Assembly (NCBI GenBank): GCA_001692895.1
Contig: KV748227.1
Location: 248,001-312,000 of the forward strand
Origin: Cenococcum geophilum 1.58
Taxonomy: Eukaryota > Ascomycota > Dothideomycetes > Gloniales > Gloniaceae
Length of the DNA: 64,000 bases
Direction: 5' to 3'
Below are positions 12,321 through 25,500 of the stretch, piece after piece. Each line of letters begins with the position of its first letter. Position 1 is the first letter of the stretch. Made by a program: the position numbers and the translations under genes. The notes beneath the pieces were generated by a model. It saw only the letters and a program-made list of their open reading frames with translations. It searched no databases and was not told where the DNA came from.

Positions 12321-13416
12321 CTATATATCAATCGGATCTATCGAGTTGACCCCTCTGACAATTCCGTAACTACTCCCCGCCGCAAGCACCCCCACGCAAA
12401 GTGTCTGGACTGCACTCCCAAGTGCGCTCAGATACCCCGTACCAGTGACTCGCGCCTTCACATACCCGAATGCTACTAGGATGATGATGGTAATGCCGAT
12501 GGAGGTGAAGAGGGCGTCATTAACATTATTCATCGCGAAGTAAGGGATCATGGGGATTAGACCACCAAGGAAGTAGGACAGGCCCATTACGAGGGCTGAG
12601 ATCCAGGCGCGTGAGACATTGGGACGCTCTAGGTGGAGCTCAAAATCCATCATGAACTGGAAGGAGTCGTCAGGTTTATTTTCTTTGGCAAGTCCGGTCT
12701 TGCCGAAGGATGCGTGTCAAGGTGTCACGTTACGTTATGCCACTATTGGATGGGAGCCAGGGGAATAAAGGAAAATATGCTTCGATAAAGAACAAGTGGC
12801 GGTATGTTTGAGAGTGATGGAGATGGGGATGGAAATTGAAAACGAAACAACATACCTTCACCCACATCTCTTTGTCAGCTTTTAAGGATTCAACAACGGG
12901 GAGGATTGTAGCACGGCTCATATTGTATGCAGCAAATATCTCGTAGATCTCGTCCTCTTCTGCTTCTGGTTCTTCTTCAACTTCGCGGGTCTCTCGTGCT
13001 TCTTCGACTTCATAGTGCTTGCGTTCCGTTACAGCTGCTAGATAGCCACCAAGACCCATAGAGATAGCGCCGGCGAAGAGCTCGGCGAGACCGCCGACGA
13101 TGACAAGGCGGGATGAGCCAATGCTAAGGGGATCATAAGCTAGAGTACCAATGAACTTGACATATTTGGCCAGAGGAGATATATTCAGAGATAAATTAGA
13201 AGGAACCAACCTTGATAGCCCAGCAGTCAGTGCAAATGGCACTGTCAACCCATCTGCAAAGCCGATGATGGTGTCGCGGACTACTGGTCCGTGCTTGGCA
13301 TGCTTCTCAGCATGCGGATACGCGTGAAAGGTCATTGTTTTGCGTTCAGATGCATCGCTGGTGGGTAGGGTATTCGAGCGGGCGATCTCGTTACCATCTT
13401 TCGAATTAGAAGACAT
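12321..13416 (-). CDS. CCC1: CCC1/VIT1-family vacuolar Fe2+/Mn2+ transporter
   Basis: Model: complement(join(12321..12656,12856..13123,13211..13416)), 269 aa. It moves cytosolic Fe2+ or Mn2+ into the vacuole. Family marks are VRDTIIGFADGLTVPFALTAGLS at about residues 46-68 (first membrane helix, motif GxxDGLTVPFAL), SSRLVIVGGLAELFAGAISMG (second helix with the conserved AEL..GAISMG), and an acidic/basic cytosolic loop TERKHYEVEEARET. Three further hydrophobic helices lie in the last exon. The first intron splits GLS|SIGSSRL. The second, 199 bp, joins WVK to FMMDFELHLERP, a conserved metal-binding-loop region. The start is the first ATG of the open frame and gives a short polar N-terminus normal for the family. 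The stop lies just beside the RIPed repeat block. The identity is firm; metal preference is inferred. Confidence 0.9.
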
Positions 13417-14606
13417 TTCGGGCTTAGCGGGACGAAAAGGATAACTGAAACAAGAAGAATTTCTAGGATATTAAAGGAAGATGGCGGCTTCAGCGGACGA
13501 TGATTACTCTCAGTACTTTATAATTGAGATGGACTTGTGGCTTTGTTGCCAAGCTTTCTACTGGTAAGAGCAGTACCGTCCTTCTTCCAGTGCTCCGGAG
13601 CCTATGCGTCGTAGATAGAAGGCTTTGGTGGCGCGAACGGCGAGATTCGTCAGCTCCGTCTGGTTTCCGTTGTTTTGCGAGCTCTTCTAACTATGGGCAG
13701 TGTTTGCTTCCAGTAGGTTGCATAAAGGTAAAACTCTCCGGCTAGATATGTAGAAGGAGCTGGCGAGTTAAAACAAGTATTTGGTAGTTGAAGTCATTAA
13801 AAGGAGTCAAAATGACACTGTGGTATTTTATAACACGACGCATTGCGCAGTATTCGATGTCAGATTCCTCGTTCGTTGGATATCTGATCAAATATTGACC
13901 AATGGGAGCCAATGCATTTCAAAGCAAGCTTGGCAACGTCTTTTGCATCGTGAAAGCCGTGGGCTGGAATCATGCCATCAGATATGTGCAGTTTCTCTGC
14001 GTTTCAAACAGTCGCCTCGCAGGCCGTAACGAATGAGCAGGCATTATGTGTGAATTGACGCATAATAGCTTGCAGATCATCAAATACGCGTACTTGGATA
14101 TTCGGGTTCTGGCTCTGGGTAGGACAAGATGGAAGTGCGACTGTCAATGGCCCGAATATCCCAATGGACACGGGTTAACGAGCCTTATGTTTAGGTATGA
14201 AAAGAATAGCAATGCGCTTTGTTGGCTGGGTTGGAGGAGGATTGTAGGGCTAAACATCAAGTCAAGGCCGGAGTCTTTCCGTTTCATTATCGGCTCTTGG
14301 CATGACCCCCATCGCGTCTTGGCAACGATATCCTATACAAAGGCTGGGGCCCACCATCATCAGTTGGATTAGTGCTTGAGAGTGAGTGTATTGCTCAAGG
14401 GGACTTAAGAGTTCTTTGATTCGCTTGGCACAACATCATAATTAGGTATCTTACCTGAGCATCCTGATGAATAGGTTGTATATATGAATATATTACTCCA
14501 TACTCTATGAGCACAGCTACACAGACGCCCTGGGGGTCTTTCTACTCGGAAGAGCGCATTTTTGGCTCATTTACACGACAGCCGATACCACAATGTCTGA
14601 ACCCAC
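13417..14606. other. Intergenic region, no supported gene
   Basis: This lies upstream of the iron transporter and downstream of the TPP1-like gene, both on the minus strand. Several short open frames on both strands (for example 13524-13745 and 14046-14372, plus) show no recognisable motif, no mutually consistent splice sites and no homology I can name. It presumably holds the transporter promoter; no GATA-type site cluster was resolved by eye. Confidence 0.5.
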
Positions 14607-17600
14607 TCAAGAGGCGCGACGGGCACGGTTAAAAGGCCACAACAATACATCTATAACATTCGCTGGAGGTCCCAACGTGCCGTTGGTCCCAAACGCTCCT
14701 AGGCGTCCTTCAACGCTCTTCAATCTGACGTATCCACTCATAAATTCTTTGAAAGGAGTATTGTTCTGCTCGTGCCATTTAATCTCGTTCTTCTCCTCCA
14801 TTGCATTAGCTCCAGGAGGCGAATCTTCAACCGCACATGGACGATTGAGGGACTGGGATGACGGCTTACTTCGTAAATGATCCCCTGAAGGGAGAGAGCG
14901 CCTGGTACGATTTGAACTCGGTATTGATGAGCTGGGTGGAGGCTGTGCCCATGGTAAAGAGCGTCGAGAACGCTTTGGACTTCTTACTGTGGCCGGAAAG
15001 TTCGGCTGTCGTCTCGCAGGAATGGAAGAGGAGGGCGTTGGGTGTAAAACTGCTGGTGAGGCTGAATATTGGTCCAAAGCGCTTTTCAATATCCCAGGTT
15101 CCATAATGCGCTTTGTGTAGGCCGGCTCATCAATTTGGTCATGGTAGAACTTGATATAAGGAACCGGATCATTCCCTTCTTCGCTACATCTGACAATGTA
15201 TTTACCATAACTAGTCTTGTGCCTAATTATGAAGTCATCCCATAGAGACTTGTGCTCCATCTTTTCAGCCTTTTGCAGATTGTCGATCATACGACATAGC
15301 CCCACAAAGTGTTTCTCGTCACCAGTGTAATCTGGATAGGCTTCAGTAAATTTTGAGTAGAGGGCGTTAATTCCTAAAGATTTTGAGGACTGCTTAAGCG
15401 TGGCTGAAATCTGGGTATTTGGTTGAAGTGACGGAAATGTCGATCCGGAGGGTGGCTGTGTATCCTTTAACTTAGAGATGCGATCTTCACGCGATATTCG
15501 TTCCTGGCCAGGTGACCAATGATCGCGTGCCGTGGAGGGAATCTTAGGGGACGCCTTTGCCATTGTGGCTCTCCATCCTTCAACGACTTCATGTTCCCCA
15601 GGTGAGCTGTGCAAACCAGAAACACGCTGAATTGGTCTTTTCTGATTTGAAAAGCTCCGGTGCCTGGACTGAGGTGACCCAGATTCCGCCTCACCATCTT
15701 GAGCAGAACGGTGCAGATATAATTCAGGAGTCTTGTCGATTGTATGATGTGACTTGGTATTTTCATTTGCGGGGATAGTTTCCCTCATCTTAGCTGACAG
15801 TGATATCTCTGACTGACCCTCGCTTCTGTCCAAGTTCATGAAAAATTCCCGTCGACTCTCTCTGGCTCGTGTTGCCACATCTTGGGATGAATGTTCTTCT
15901 TGACTAAAACCGTAATCTGTCTTAAGCTTTTTTGGTTGCCTTGGTATCTCAGCTGATGGATTCTCAGCTCTACGTTTAGACAAACGGGCCTTTGTTTGGT
16001 TCACAATGTGAGGTATCAGCTTCGAAGAATGACTGCGTTCAAGACGATTAGTGGGTGAACTTTCGGGAAGTACAGTAAAAGCATTCTGGGCTGCGACTGA
16101 ACGATCCGAGGATATTTTGAAGAGTGGGGAGGGCTGACGCTGAGGTGCAGCTTTCACCTCTTCTTGAATCTGCTGGTCTACCACGGCTTCCTCGCCCTCT
16201 AGTAATGGATTTGCTTCCTTCCGACTATCTATAGCGCTACTGTTGTACTCTCTTGTGGGAGATGGTTTCTGAATATCCTTGCATGAACTGGGAATTACTG
16301 AAGTGGAAGACGTCGTATCTTTCGAACAACTAGTTAGGTTTGGCCGGCCGGGTGACCGTGGTGAATAAAGCCTCCCGTGATCCATGCGAATTTTGGTACG
16401 GCCAAGAGAGTAAGGCGTTTCTTTAACCTGTACCTTAGGGATTCGCCGGGTAATGCCAGATTGTGGTTGAAGAGATTTATTCCTGCTTTGAAGGGGAGAG
16501 GCAGACGCACTTCCAATGCCTCTAATTTGATCAAGAGCTCGTGGTACAGACATCTCTATATCTTCTTCTTCTTCTTCCGAACTACCGATCTCTACCATCA
16601 CAACGCCCTTGCCCGCTGTCGGCGGAGAAGAATGGAGCGATATTGGACTTGAATGTGGAGGTGTGTTAGCTGGAAGATCTGGCATATCGAAATTCTCCGA
16701 CTTTCTAGTGCCCTCTTGGACCAAGTAATCCAAATTGATTGAATCTCCCGGATATAGGCCATCACCATGGGGTCTCGATTTCATTTTTCTTGCAGTATTT
16801 CCACGAGGGGTTGTCGACAACGTCCTGGAAACCGATTTTACTTGGCTTCTTGAGCTTGGAGATGTAGGGGGGGCTTCAACACCCTTAGGCGTTGTGACTG
16901 CAAAAGCACCTTCGTTATTAAAACTACTGTCTGGGGGTAGAATCATGTCATTACGGTGCGGGGGCCCCAGAGAGGGGGACCGCGACCACGACACAGCTGA
17001 AGACGGCGAGGTTTCTGGTTCAGAAGTATCTTGAGCTTGCATATTGACGTCGGATTTTGGCATAGGTTTGAACCTCGTGGGGATGTCACTATCGGAGTTG
17101 GAATCTTGGTTTTTATCAAGACGTATGGATTCGGATGAGCTCTTTTGAGATTCAGGGGTTTCACCATTTTGTTCACTGTCATTCGTAGTACCCGAGTATT
17201 CATGGCTTGCCTGTCTTTCCGCCAAACTATTTAAGCAGCTTAGGACTTTGATGGGTATATTTGCTCCTGGGAAGGACATGCCCGGCTGAGATGGAAGCCA
17301 TGCTGAAAAACATCAGAAATTGTATCTTTTGCGAGGATATAAATACTCACCTTCGGGTCGGCAAAGAATTGCCTGCTGCTCTGAGGATATATCGCACATG
17401 TGACGTGTGATTGGATTGATCTATTATCGTTAGTGCTGCAGAAGGGGCTAGGGGGGTTCAAGAGGTTGAGACTGACCATCCAAGAACACCCCAGGGGTTT
17501 AATTTCAACATCAGGAACCTTGCGCATTGGCTCCTTCGATCGCGCGCGTCGCGGACTCGAGTCCGTAATATCGGTTATTGCATTGGATATATGAGAGTCC

Positions 17601-18851
17601 CATTGAACATCCGCAAGCTTGGGCTTGAGCTTACCTTGGTTATCGCGGTCTTGATGGTCTGTTTCTGCTAATGTCTTCAGATCACTTTCTGGAATTTGAC
17701 GGTTTTTCGTCTGTAGTAGCGCAGGTACAAGCTTAGGGCTGTCTGGCTGATTTACTATTTTATTCATATTGGATGCCGGCTGCGGCGCTGGTTGAAGATG
17801 CAGGTGTCTCCCAATTCCTAGGGTTTCCTTTTCAACAGGTTTTTTGGTCAGTAGGCTCAATACTGCCGCTCTCGGATCACCCAAATTTGAGGGCCTCGAA
17901 ACATTACATTTCGCTGTACGATGAAAATGTCCTGGTTGGGTGGGTCGGCTGACGTTAGAACCACCAATGATTTCTACTGAATCTGCTCTGGAACGTCTGG
18001 CAGGACACGAGACTTGAGTAGCAAGTGGCGTTTGCGTACACAACATCGACTCACTCTCGTTGTCAGATTCCATGCCCTCAGCTGCCTGACTGGAGTACTT
18101 CATGGGGATGTTCTCTGGTAGCTCTGTGTCCCGCCGAGAATGGTGTGGGGTTTGGGAACGACTGTGCCTTGGTGTGGAAAGCTTATTGAGGAGGGGCTCG
18201 ACCTTATCAAGGAGGGTGTCGACTACCCCTCGTTCTCGAACTGGTTGGGGGTTTCCAAATGAGGGCGAACCATCGGACCCTTGCCAATCCAGTTTTTTAA
18301 TCAAAAGGGACACCTGCCAACGACGTGGACCATATGGAGTTGCAACAATCTCGAATTCGGTTATTGCGATAATACCGCCTCTTGTCCTTTGGGTAATACG
18401 CTTGCGGTATTGCTCTTGGAAAGCTTCGATCGATATGGAGGAAAACCTTGCTGGGACAGAGGTGAACCCATCCGACAGCAACACGCGGATGTTAGGTTCA
18501 GTTTCTTCAAACTGAGCACGGTTGAGTTATACTTCTAGTAGTACTGACATGGGAGTGTAAAAGTACCTCGACAAGCTGTACACAACTTCTTTCGCCTATG
18601 CCGCGGTCAACATTGACACGGACATTGCTGCCATCATTCTCATAGAGGCGCTGGTATTCTGGACCTAGAAACCGTCTCGCATTAACAGCCCGCTCTGTAA
18701 TAGAACTTTCACCCTCACCGTCTCCACGACCCTCCTCCTTGATTAACACTTCTCTCTCGGCCTCTTCTTTGCATATGCTGAGCCATTCGACACCCTCTTT
18801 GAGGTTTTTATCTATTTCCGGGCCCAACCAGTCGGTCAATAGATTAGCCAT
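14607..18851 (-). CDS. Shelterin TPP1/Tpz1-like telomere protein (TPP1/Est3 OB fold)
   Basis: Model: complement(join(14607..17302,17351..17420,17477..18511,18567..18851)), about 1361 aa. TPP1/Tpz1 proteins bridge telomere-bound factors and recruit telomerase. The N-terminal ~200 residues look like the TPP1/Est3 OB fold. They show an opening LTDWLGPEID helix, then CVQLVEFEETEPNIRVLLSD GFTSVPARFS and a final beta hairpin with YGPRRWQVSLLIKKLDW. In animals the matching strand reads LLVSDGxxSVxCxV. The middle ~850 residues are Ser/Pro-rich and disordered-looking. A folded block near residues 1100-1200 (YSKFTEAYPDY, FVGLCRMIDNLQKAEK, PYIKFYHDQ) looks fungal-specific and may bind partners. The start at 18851 (MANLLTDWLG) is preferred over an in-frame upstream Met at 18905. 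Splices join QLVE|FEETE, CSWM|INPITRHM and RPE|AWLPS. The family assignment is good; the shelterin role is inferred. Confidence 0.72.
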
Positions 18852-19566
18852 AGGCGCGCATAACTCCCAAATAACTGGAAGATGAAGGCAAAGAATGGAC
18901 TTCAAGAAGGTGGTTCAGGATATGGATGTGGAGAGCGGTAGAGAGACCCGTCCGCCGCACGCATGAAGTGAGTTGGTTGGTTGGTGCGATGCATCTGACT
19001 ATTTCGGAAACTGCAACTGAGGATAATCTCTAGACTGTGGTCTAATGCCACCGAAGATCGTTAGGTATTCTCAGATGAAATAAAGTGGTGCTTCATCTAA
19101 CAGAGCCGGTGATCAGGTCGTCTCTCACAAAGGCGGAGTATTTGGCGGTGCAGTCAGCCCGTGCTTCGTGACGGTGATGCCAAGACATCGTCATGTTGAA
19201 AGTTGCCTTCTAGAGACGGACACATAAACAACACCACGAGCGCATGCTGGTTCACTTCAGCTTCACCTCTATTCCCTGCTCACTAAGGCACCAGAAAAAG
19301 ATACCCCGGCTCGTGGCCCATCAACAGATCATACCTCGTTCTCAGCCTGAGCCCGTCCTACCAGCGCCAATCCATCTGATCACGTACTTGAACTGCGAAC
19401 AATGTCCTGAAGGCATTTCCTATATGCTTCTCAACCATCGTCAGCGATCTCATGCTTTCTCATACCATCCATCAGGCTCATCAGCCTCCTTATATCCCTA
19501 AATCCTCGAGATACTCCAGCTTGCTGATACCGCAGTGCTTCCAACCTCCAACTTCCTCGAGCCTCC
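18852..19566. promoter_or_regulatory. Divergent promoter region, TPP1-like / FAB1
   Basis: A 715-bp space between two divergently transcribed genes. The FAB1 side (19240-19566) is C/T-rich with the motifs usual in fungal 5' leaders. A short open frame at 19244-19501 sits in this leader and is considered an incidental upstream ORF. No specific operator was recognised. Confidence 0.45.
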
Positions 19567-22500
19567 ATGATTCCTAAAGACCCTCTTGGGCGTCATTCAA
19601 GACGTAGCTCTATCGCTGGGGCCCTGGATCACATACATACTTCTGCATCTCGCTCCGGTACTCTTACAACATTTGACGACTTCGCATCACCACCGCCTTC
19701 GACATCTGGCGGGGATGGAAAAGGAATCGAGCTCGTTCAGGGAGGTCTTAGTGGATTATACAGCCGGATAAAGGCATCCATAGAAGGTACAAAGGAGGGA
19801 AATGATAACGCAGGTGATGTATCTCTCAGCAGTTTCAGAGCTAGAGCAGCTTCGAAGACATCACAGACGCCAAAGAGTCCGACAGGCACCGATGTCTCCT
19901 CACTAGTGGTTGTTTCTGTTCCATCCTCGAGATTGCAGTCTCCTCTTGCGACAACATTTCCTGATAGCCAGCTCCCCCCCACAAAAGCCTCCAATACTTC
20001 AAGTCCCAGTGCCTCGTCAAAGGTATCTTTGAATGGACCCATGTCACCGCCCAACACCCAACCAAAACCAAAACCCTCGTCAGCAACAAGATTTGCGGAG
20101 CCGTTAAAGGGTGTCGTAGATGAAGACCTTCGATCGCAAAGTCCAGAAAGTTCGAATTCAAAGTCAAGGGGCAGCTCCGTCATTGATTCTTTCACCAAAA
20201 ATACTCCCTTTAGCCTTGCAACATTATCCACTGGAAGAGATGCTTCGCGATATCAAAAAACCGGCCTGACAGCTGATGAACCCTTTAGGCAACCAAGGGC
20301 GGACCGCGAATTCAAAGATGAGGAAAGCGACACTACCGAGGATGACGTTGTCATAGTCGATGGTGGTGGTTTATTGGAGGGCCCCAGTTTTTCCTTTCCC
20401 CCTGAGGCTTCTAATACTGAGGATCCACGCCTAGTCCTTCAGAAAAAGTCTCGCAGAGAGGACAGCCAGATAGCATCCAGCCCCCCCCTCAGAGACGCCA
20501 TTGCCCAGCGTCCTGTATCTCGAGAAGACAACCCAAAGGCTCTTCAAACGGTCAATACCCCTCTCAAAGACGTCACTACTCTTCTTGCTCCAAAACCCCA
20601 AAGGCCGCCTCTACTCCAGATTAGCCACTCACATCTCCCTGGCTTTAGGCTATCGCGTGCGTCGTCATCGGACGGTGGCCTAAGCTCTGTTACTACTGTT
20701 CCTGCCGCACGAACTCCAGCCGTTGAGACTTTAGAGGAACATCCACGTACTATTTTAGGTAATACCAGCACTGGGAATTTACCTAATAACGCCTTCTCGC
20801 AAATGAGACGGAAGATTTTAGGAAAGGAATTTTGGATGAGGGATGAAAATGCAAAAGATTGTTTCTATTGTGGCGATGCATTCTCAACGTTCAGACGAAA
20901 ACACCACTGTCGTAAGTTATGTCAAGTTATAGCATAGGGGTAATGTACTTACATATGCTGTAGGGACTTGTGGTCAGATATTTGATGCTAAATGTACGTC
21001 ACTTGTCTCTGGCAAGCTCTTTGGGCAGTCAGGTAATCTTCGTGTTTGTAAACCCTGCGAGGCTATTATCTATGGTAACGACGATGATTCATCTGTGTAC
21101 ACCGAAGATGCAGACCAAACTTCAATATACGAGCAGAAAGAGACATCTGGATTCATGGACGACTCGGAGCGGAGTGTTGACCCGACCGAAAGTGATCATA
21201 CCAAGATTGGCACTCCCACCATTAGCATTCCAATGTCCCGAAAAGCTGGTGAAAAGAAGCGCCGCTCTGCTGTAATTGAACTTGGTGCACCACCTACGCT
21301 AGCCAGACCAAGTTCGTCAAGATCCCTTCGATCTCTTAGCGGAAGGCCTCGCTCCTCAAGCCACAAGCGCCACCACTCACGCCACCAGCACATGCGGAAT
21401 GTAAGGTATGATGAGCGAGCACCGTTTCATCGACATGAAGTGGAAGAATCTAGTTCGCGATCGACTTTACCCGCCTTTCACCATGATAACATCATTGATC
21501 CAGATTTGGCACCGTTTATGTCCGATGAAGGTTCTAGTGAGGATGAGCAAGTGAGCATCTTTGCGACCTTAAGCGGAGACTCGCCGTCACACGCTAGTGG
21601 TGAGAGTGAAAGAAGTGGACTAGGAGGTTTATTAACGGCGATGAGGAAAGGCAAATCCCGAGCTGGCGAAAAGAGCGTTGGTGGACATGGTCGAGATCTG
21701 GACACCGCCAGCATAACAAGCCGTCACTTAACCCGTCATTCCAGGAGACGAAACCTCAGTGTGAGCAGTGTTGCTCATACACGACCTTCTCCAAGAAGAA
21801 TGAAAAGCAACACTCTTCTTAAATCATTTGGTGTTGGATTGGGAGGCATAACTGGACAATCTCCTGCGCATCCAGCGCAAAGCACCTCAATTTTAATAAC
21901 AAGCGGTTCCAAAATGACCCGTAGCGCTTCCATGAAAGGGGGTAACGCTCCAGCAATCGAACTGAACCAAGCTAGTCTCCAACATGTTCGCAGGCTTTTG
22001 AAGCAGATGCTTCAAGATGCAACAATTCCAAATTTATCAAGCTGGGAGAAATCGCTTATGCCTATCTTGCTACAGTGCACTGATGATGTCAACCCTGATG
22101 TTCAGCGCAACGACGATATTGACATACGACATTATATCAAACTGAAAAAGATTCCGGGAGGAAAACCCGGGGATACATCATATGTATCTGGTGTAGTCTT
22201 TACTAAGAAAGTGGCACTAAAGAGCATGCTCAGGAGTATTCCGAATCCACGGATCGTTATCGTCACATTTCCGATTGAGTATGCTCGCCACCAACAGCAT
22301 TTCATGAGTCTGGAGCCCGTAATTGCACAGGAACGAGAGTATCTGCGAAACCTTGTCAACCGTATCGCGGCACTTCAACCTTCAGTTCTCCTTGTCCAAA
22401 GGAACGTTGCAGGTCTTGCATTGGAGTTTCTCGAAGAAGCAAAAATTGCTGTTGCATACAACGTCAAGCCAACAGTCTTGAACGCAGTTTCAAGATGTAC

Positions 22501-25500
22501 TCAGACTCGTATGATCTCTTCAGTGGACAAGCTAGCAGTTGATCCCTCTTATCTGGGGGGGTGTGAAAGCTTCGACGTTAAAACGTATGTGCACAACAAT
22601 CAAAAGAAAACGTACATCTACTTGTCCGGTTGCCAGAGTGACCTCGGCTGCACGATCGTCCTGCGTGGCGCTGATACCGAGACGCTGCGAAAGTTGAAGA
22701 GAATCACGGAGTTCATGTGCTTTGTTGTTTACAACCTTAAGCTTGAGACATGCCTTATGCGAGATGAATTTGTCCTCATCCCATCCACTACAAGAGGAGG
22801 GACTCTTTCACCAGACAAGAAATTGGGAAATGGAGCCGCTGATCCGTCTCAGGTCAAACGGACAAGCTCTGAGAACACTGCATCCCTACCCAGTCAACAG
22901 CCTCAGGATCATGCTGAGAAGATGATGGATACTGTGAATCTAACGGAAGATATTAACAGCAAAAATACTGCTAAGACCCCGAATGGTTCAAAAGATTCAT
23001 CTACCTACTCGAACACTGGCTCAGTAGGTGATTTATATATACCGGAGGACGCCCCGACGCCATCTTTTTACGATGAAATGGTCGAAAAGCATCAAACCAA
23101 AATTCTTTCCGCGTCACCTTTTGTCAAGTTCATGCAGCCGTACCTTTTAATGCAAGCCCGAGAGCAAGAAAGACGCCTGCTCTACCTGAAAATTTTACGT
23201 GATCAATATTGTACTAATGATGAGAAGAACGTCACCGAAGGCTTGCCTCAAAAGTTCGAGTTGGTCCAGCCTGAAATGGTTCATGTCGTTGTGGAGCAAG
23301 CATCCAAGCAAGTGCGAGACTTCTTGCATGCTGTACATAACGCAGAATATAACAAAGCCCTACACAACTACCAGACTCAAAAACGCCAGTGGGAGGCCTA
23401 CGTGTCTGGAAATATGAATCTTTTCGATCCGTTCAATCACCAGAAGATTGCCGTTCTCTACAGTGTAGTTAATTCCGTCACGTCGACTCCTTGCGTCGGG
23501 CCCGAAATAATTGCTATGGGATTCTATCACGAACATGACTACGATGATGGATTCACGCCAGATTGTACACTTGGCCAATACGTGGAGGACTTATGTCACG
23601 GTGCTAACACTGTTTGCGACGTGAACGGGTGTGACCGAAGGATGCTGGACCACCATCGCCAGTACGTGCATGGCGAAGGACAAATGAGTGTCATTGTACA
23701 GAAACACCCATCGAAAATCCGTGGTTTGCACAACACAATTCTTATGTGGAGTTGCTGCAGGATTTGTGGGCAAGAAACACAAGTAATACCCATGTCGGAG
23801 AATACTTGGAAATACTCCTTTGGGAAATATCTTGAGTTAACCTATTGGTCCAGCGAACTACATCCGCGAGCGGGTATTTGCCCCCACGACATTCATCGAG
23901 ACCATGTCAGATATTTCGGACTGAACAATGTCGCTCTGCGGATTCAGTACGACACTGTACATCTTTACGAAGTTATTGTACCTAGGCCAACAGTGACTTG
24001 GAAAGTTGATAGCGATTTGAGACTGAAAAATGGGCAATTCTTGAAGATTGAGGATCGACTGGATAGGTTTATGGCATCGGTTAAAGCCCGCCTCAAGAGT
24101 ATTCATGTGGAAAGTGTAGTTCCAGAAAAGATCGAAGCGTGTAGAGCAGAAGTGGAGAAATTGACAAAGCGTGCCAATGAGGAGCATGACTGGCTGAGAT
24201 GCAAGCTGCAAGATAAATATATGAGCTCGAGGTACTACGAAACAATCCCGCTCAACCGGGCAATCAGAGCAATCCAGGAAAAGGCAATTGCTTGGGACGA
24301 TACTTTTGCGGATTTTGAGCAGCAGTTCTTCCCATCCGAAAAGGATATCAGACGACTTGCAGCACTCCAATTGAAGAAGTTATTCCTAGAACGGGACGAA
24401 TCAACAAGTTCTTTAACGTCGGTTGACGAAGGTAACGAGGAAACGTTGGAAGCAAACATCCCAGAGAAGGGTAACGCACTTACTCTAACACCGATGCCAT
24501 CACATATGTCACCGGAACAGGCAAGAGACATGTTAACCTCTGTCGTTGAAGAGGATCAGTCTTCAGGTGCGAGGCAGACAAACGACCAAACAAACGCTGT
24601 TAAATCACAGCAAATTGATGACTCTCACAACACGTCTGATGAGGCAAGTGGAGCTTTACCTGCACAGACACCACTCGAGGCAATTGAGAGAGAAGACGTC
24701 CGTCACCTTGATTTGGCAGTCTCTTCCGATTATCCGGATAACCATCCAGAAAAAGAAGAGCAAGCTTTGAAGATGCCAGTGATTCCCTCAGAGTCAAGCA
24801 CGATGCAAGAAGCCATTTCCAACACACCATCCCCAACCGCCAAACCAGAGCCCTTAGACCAATCCGTTTCAGATGCGGTCGAAAATATGCAGGCCACCAC
24901 TCCATCCTTCAATCAGCCACCTGGCGGGACTCTTGAATCTAAGATACCACGTTTGGTAGATGCTATTCGACACGAAGGTGCAATGAAGCCTCCATTGAAT
25001 CGCACCCAGTCACAGCCTAGCGGAATGTTACGGAGAGATCAACCTAGCAGTACGTCATCCAGCAGTACTGCAGCTTCCAGTACCCTAAGTAAAGGGGAGT
25101 CCCCTAAAATGAGCTTGAGTGAATCTGCAAGGGCCTTGGAGAAAAGAATGTCAGAGCGACTAGGGCTGGGCACATTTAAACCAGGGAAGGCAGCACCCCA
25201 TTCAATGATTCCTCGGTCAGTACCCCGAAAACGTAACAACTCAAGGGTGTCAACTCTTGCAAAACACTTCGAACAGTTGAGCCGCGAATTTGAGAAAGAA
25301 CGCCTGCGTGAACGACGTCAAAGGGCAGAAAGAAGCCGGCAAGCACGCGCTTATCCACTTGCATCGTCCAAACCGATCGTGGAAGTATACCGCGACGTCC
25401 ATGAAGCTGTCCAAGAGCACAATCCATCTGATGAGGACCTTCAATCGATTACACCTCCCACTCGGCTGAGCACTGACACAAGCACGCTGGAGGATAGTAG

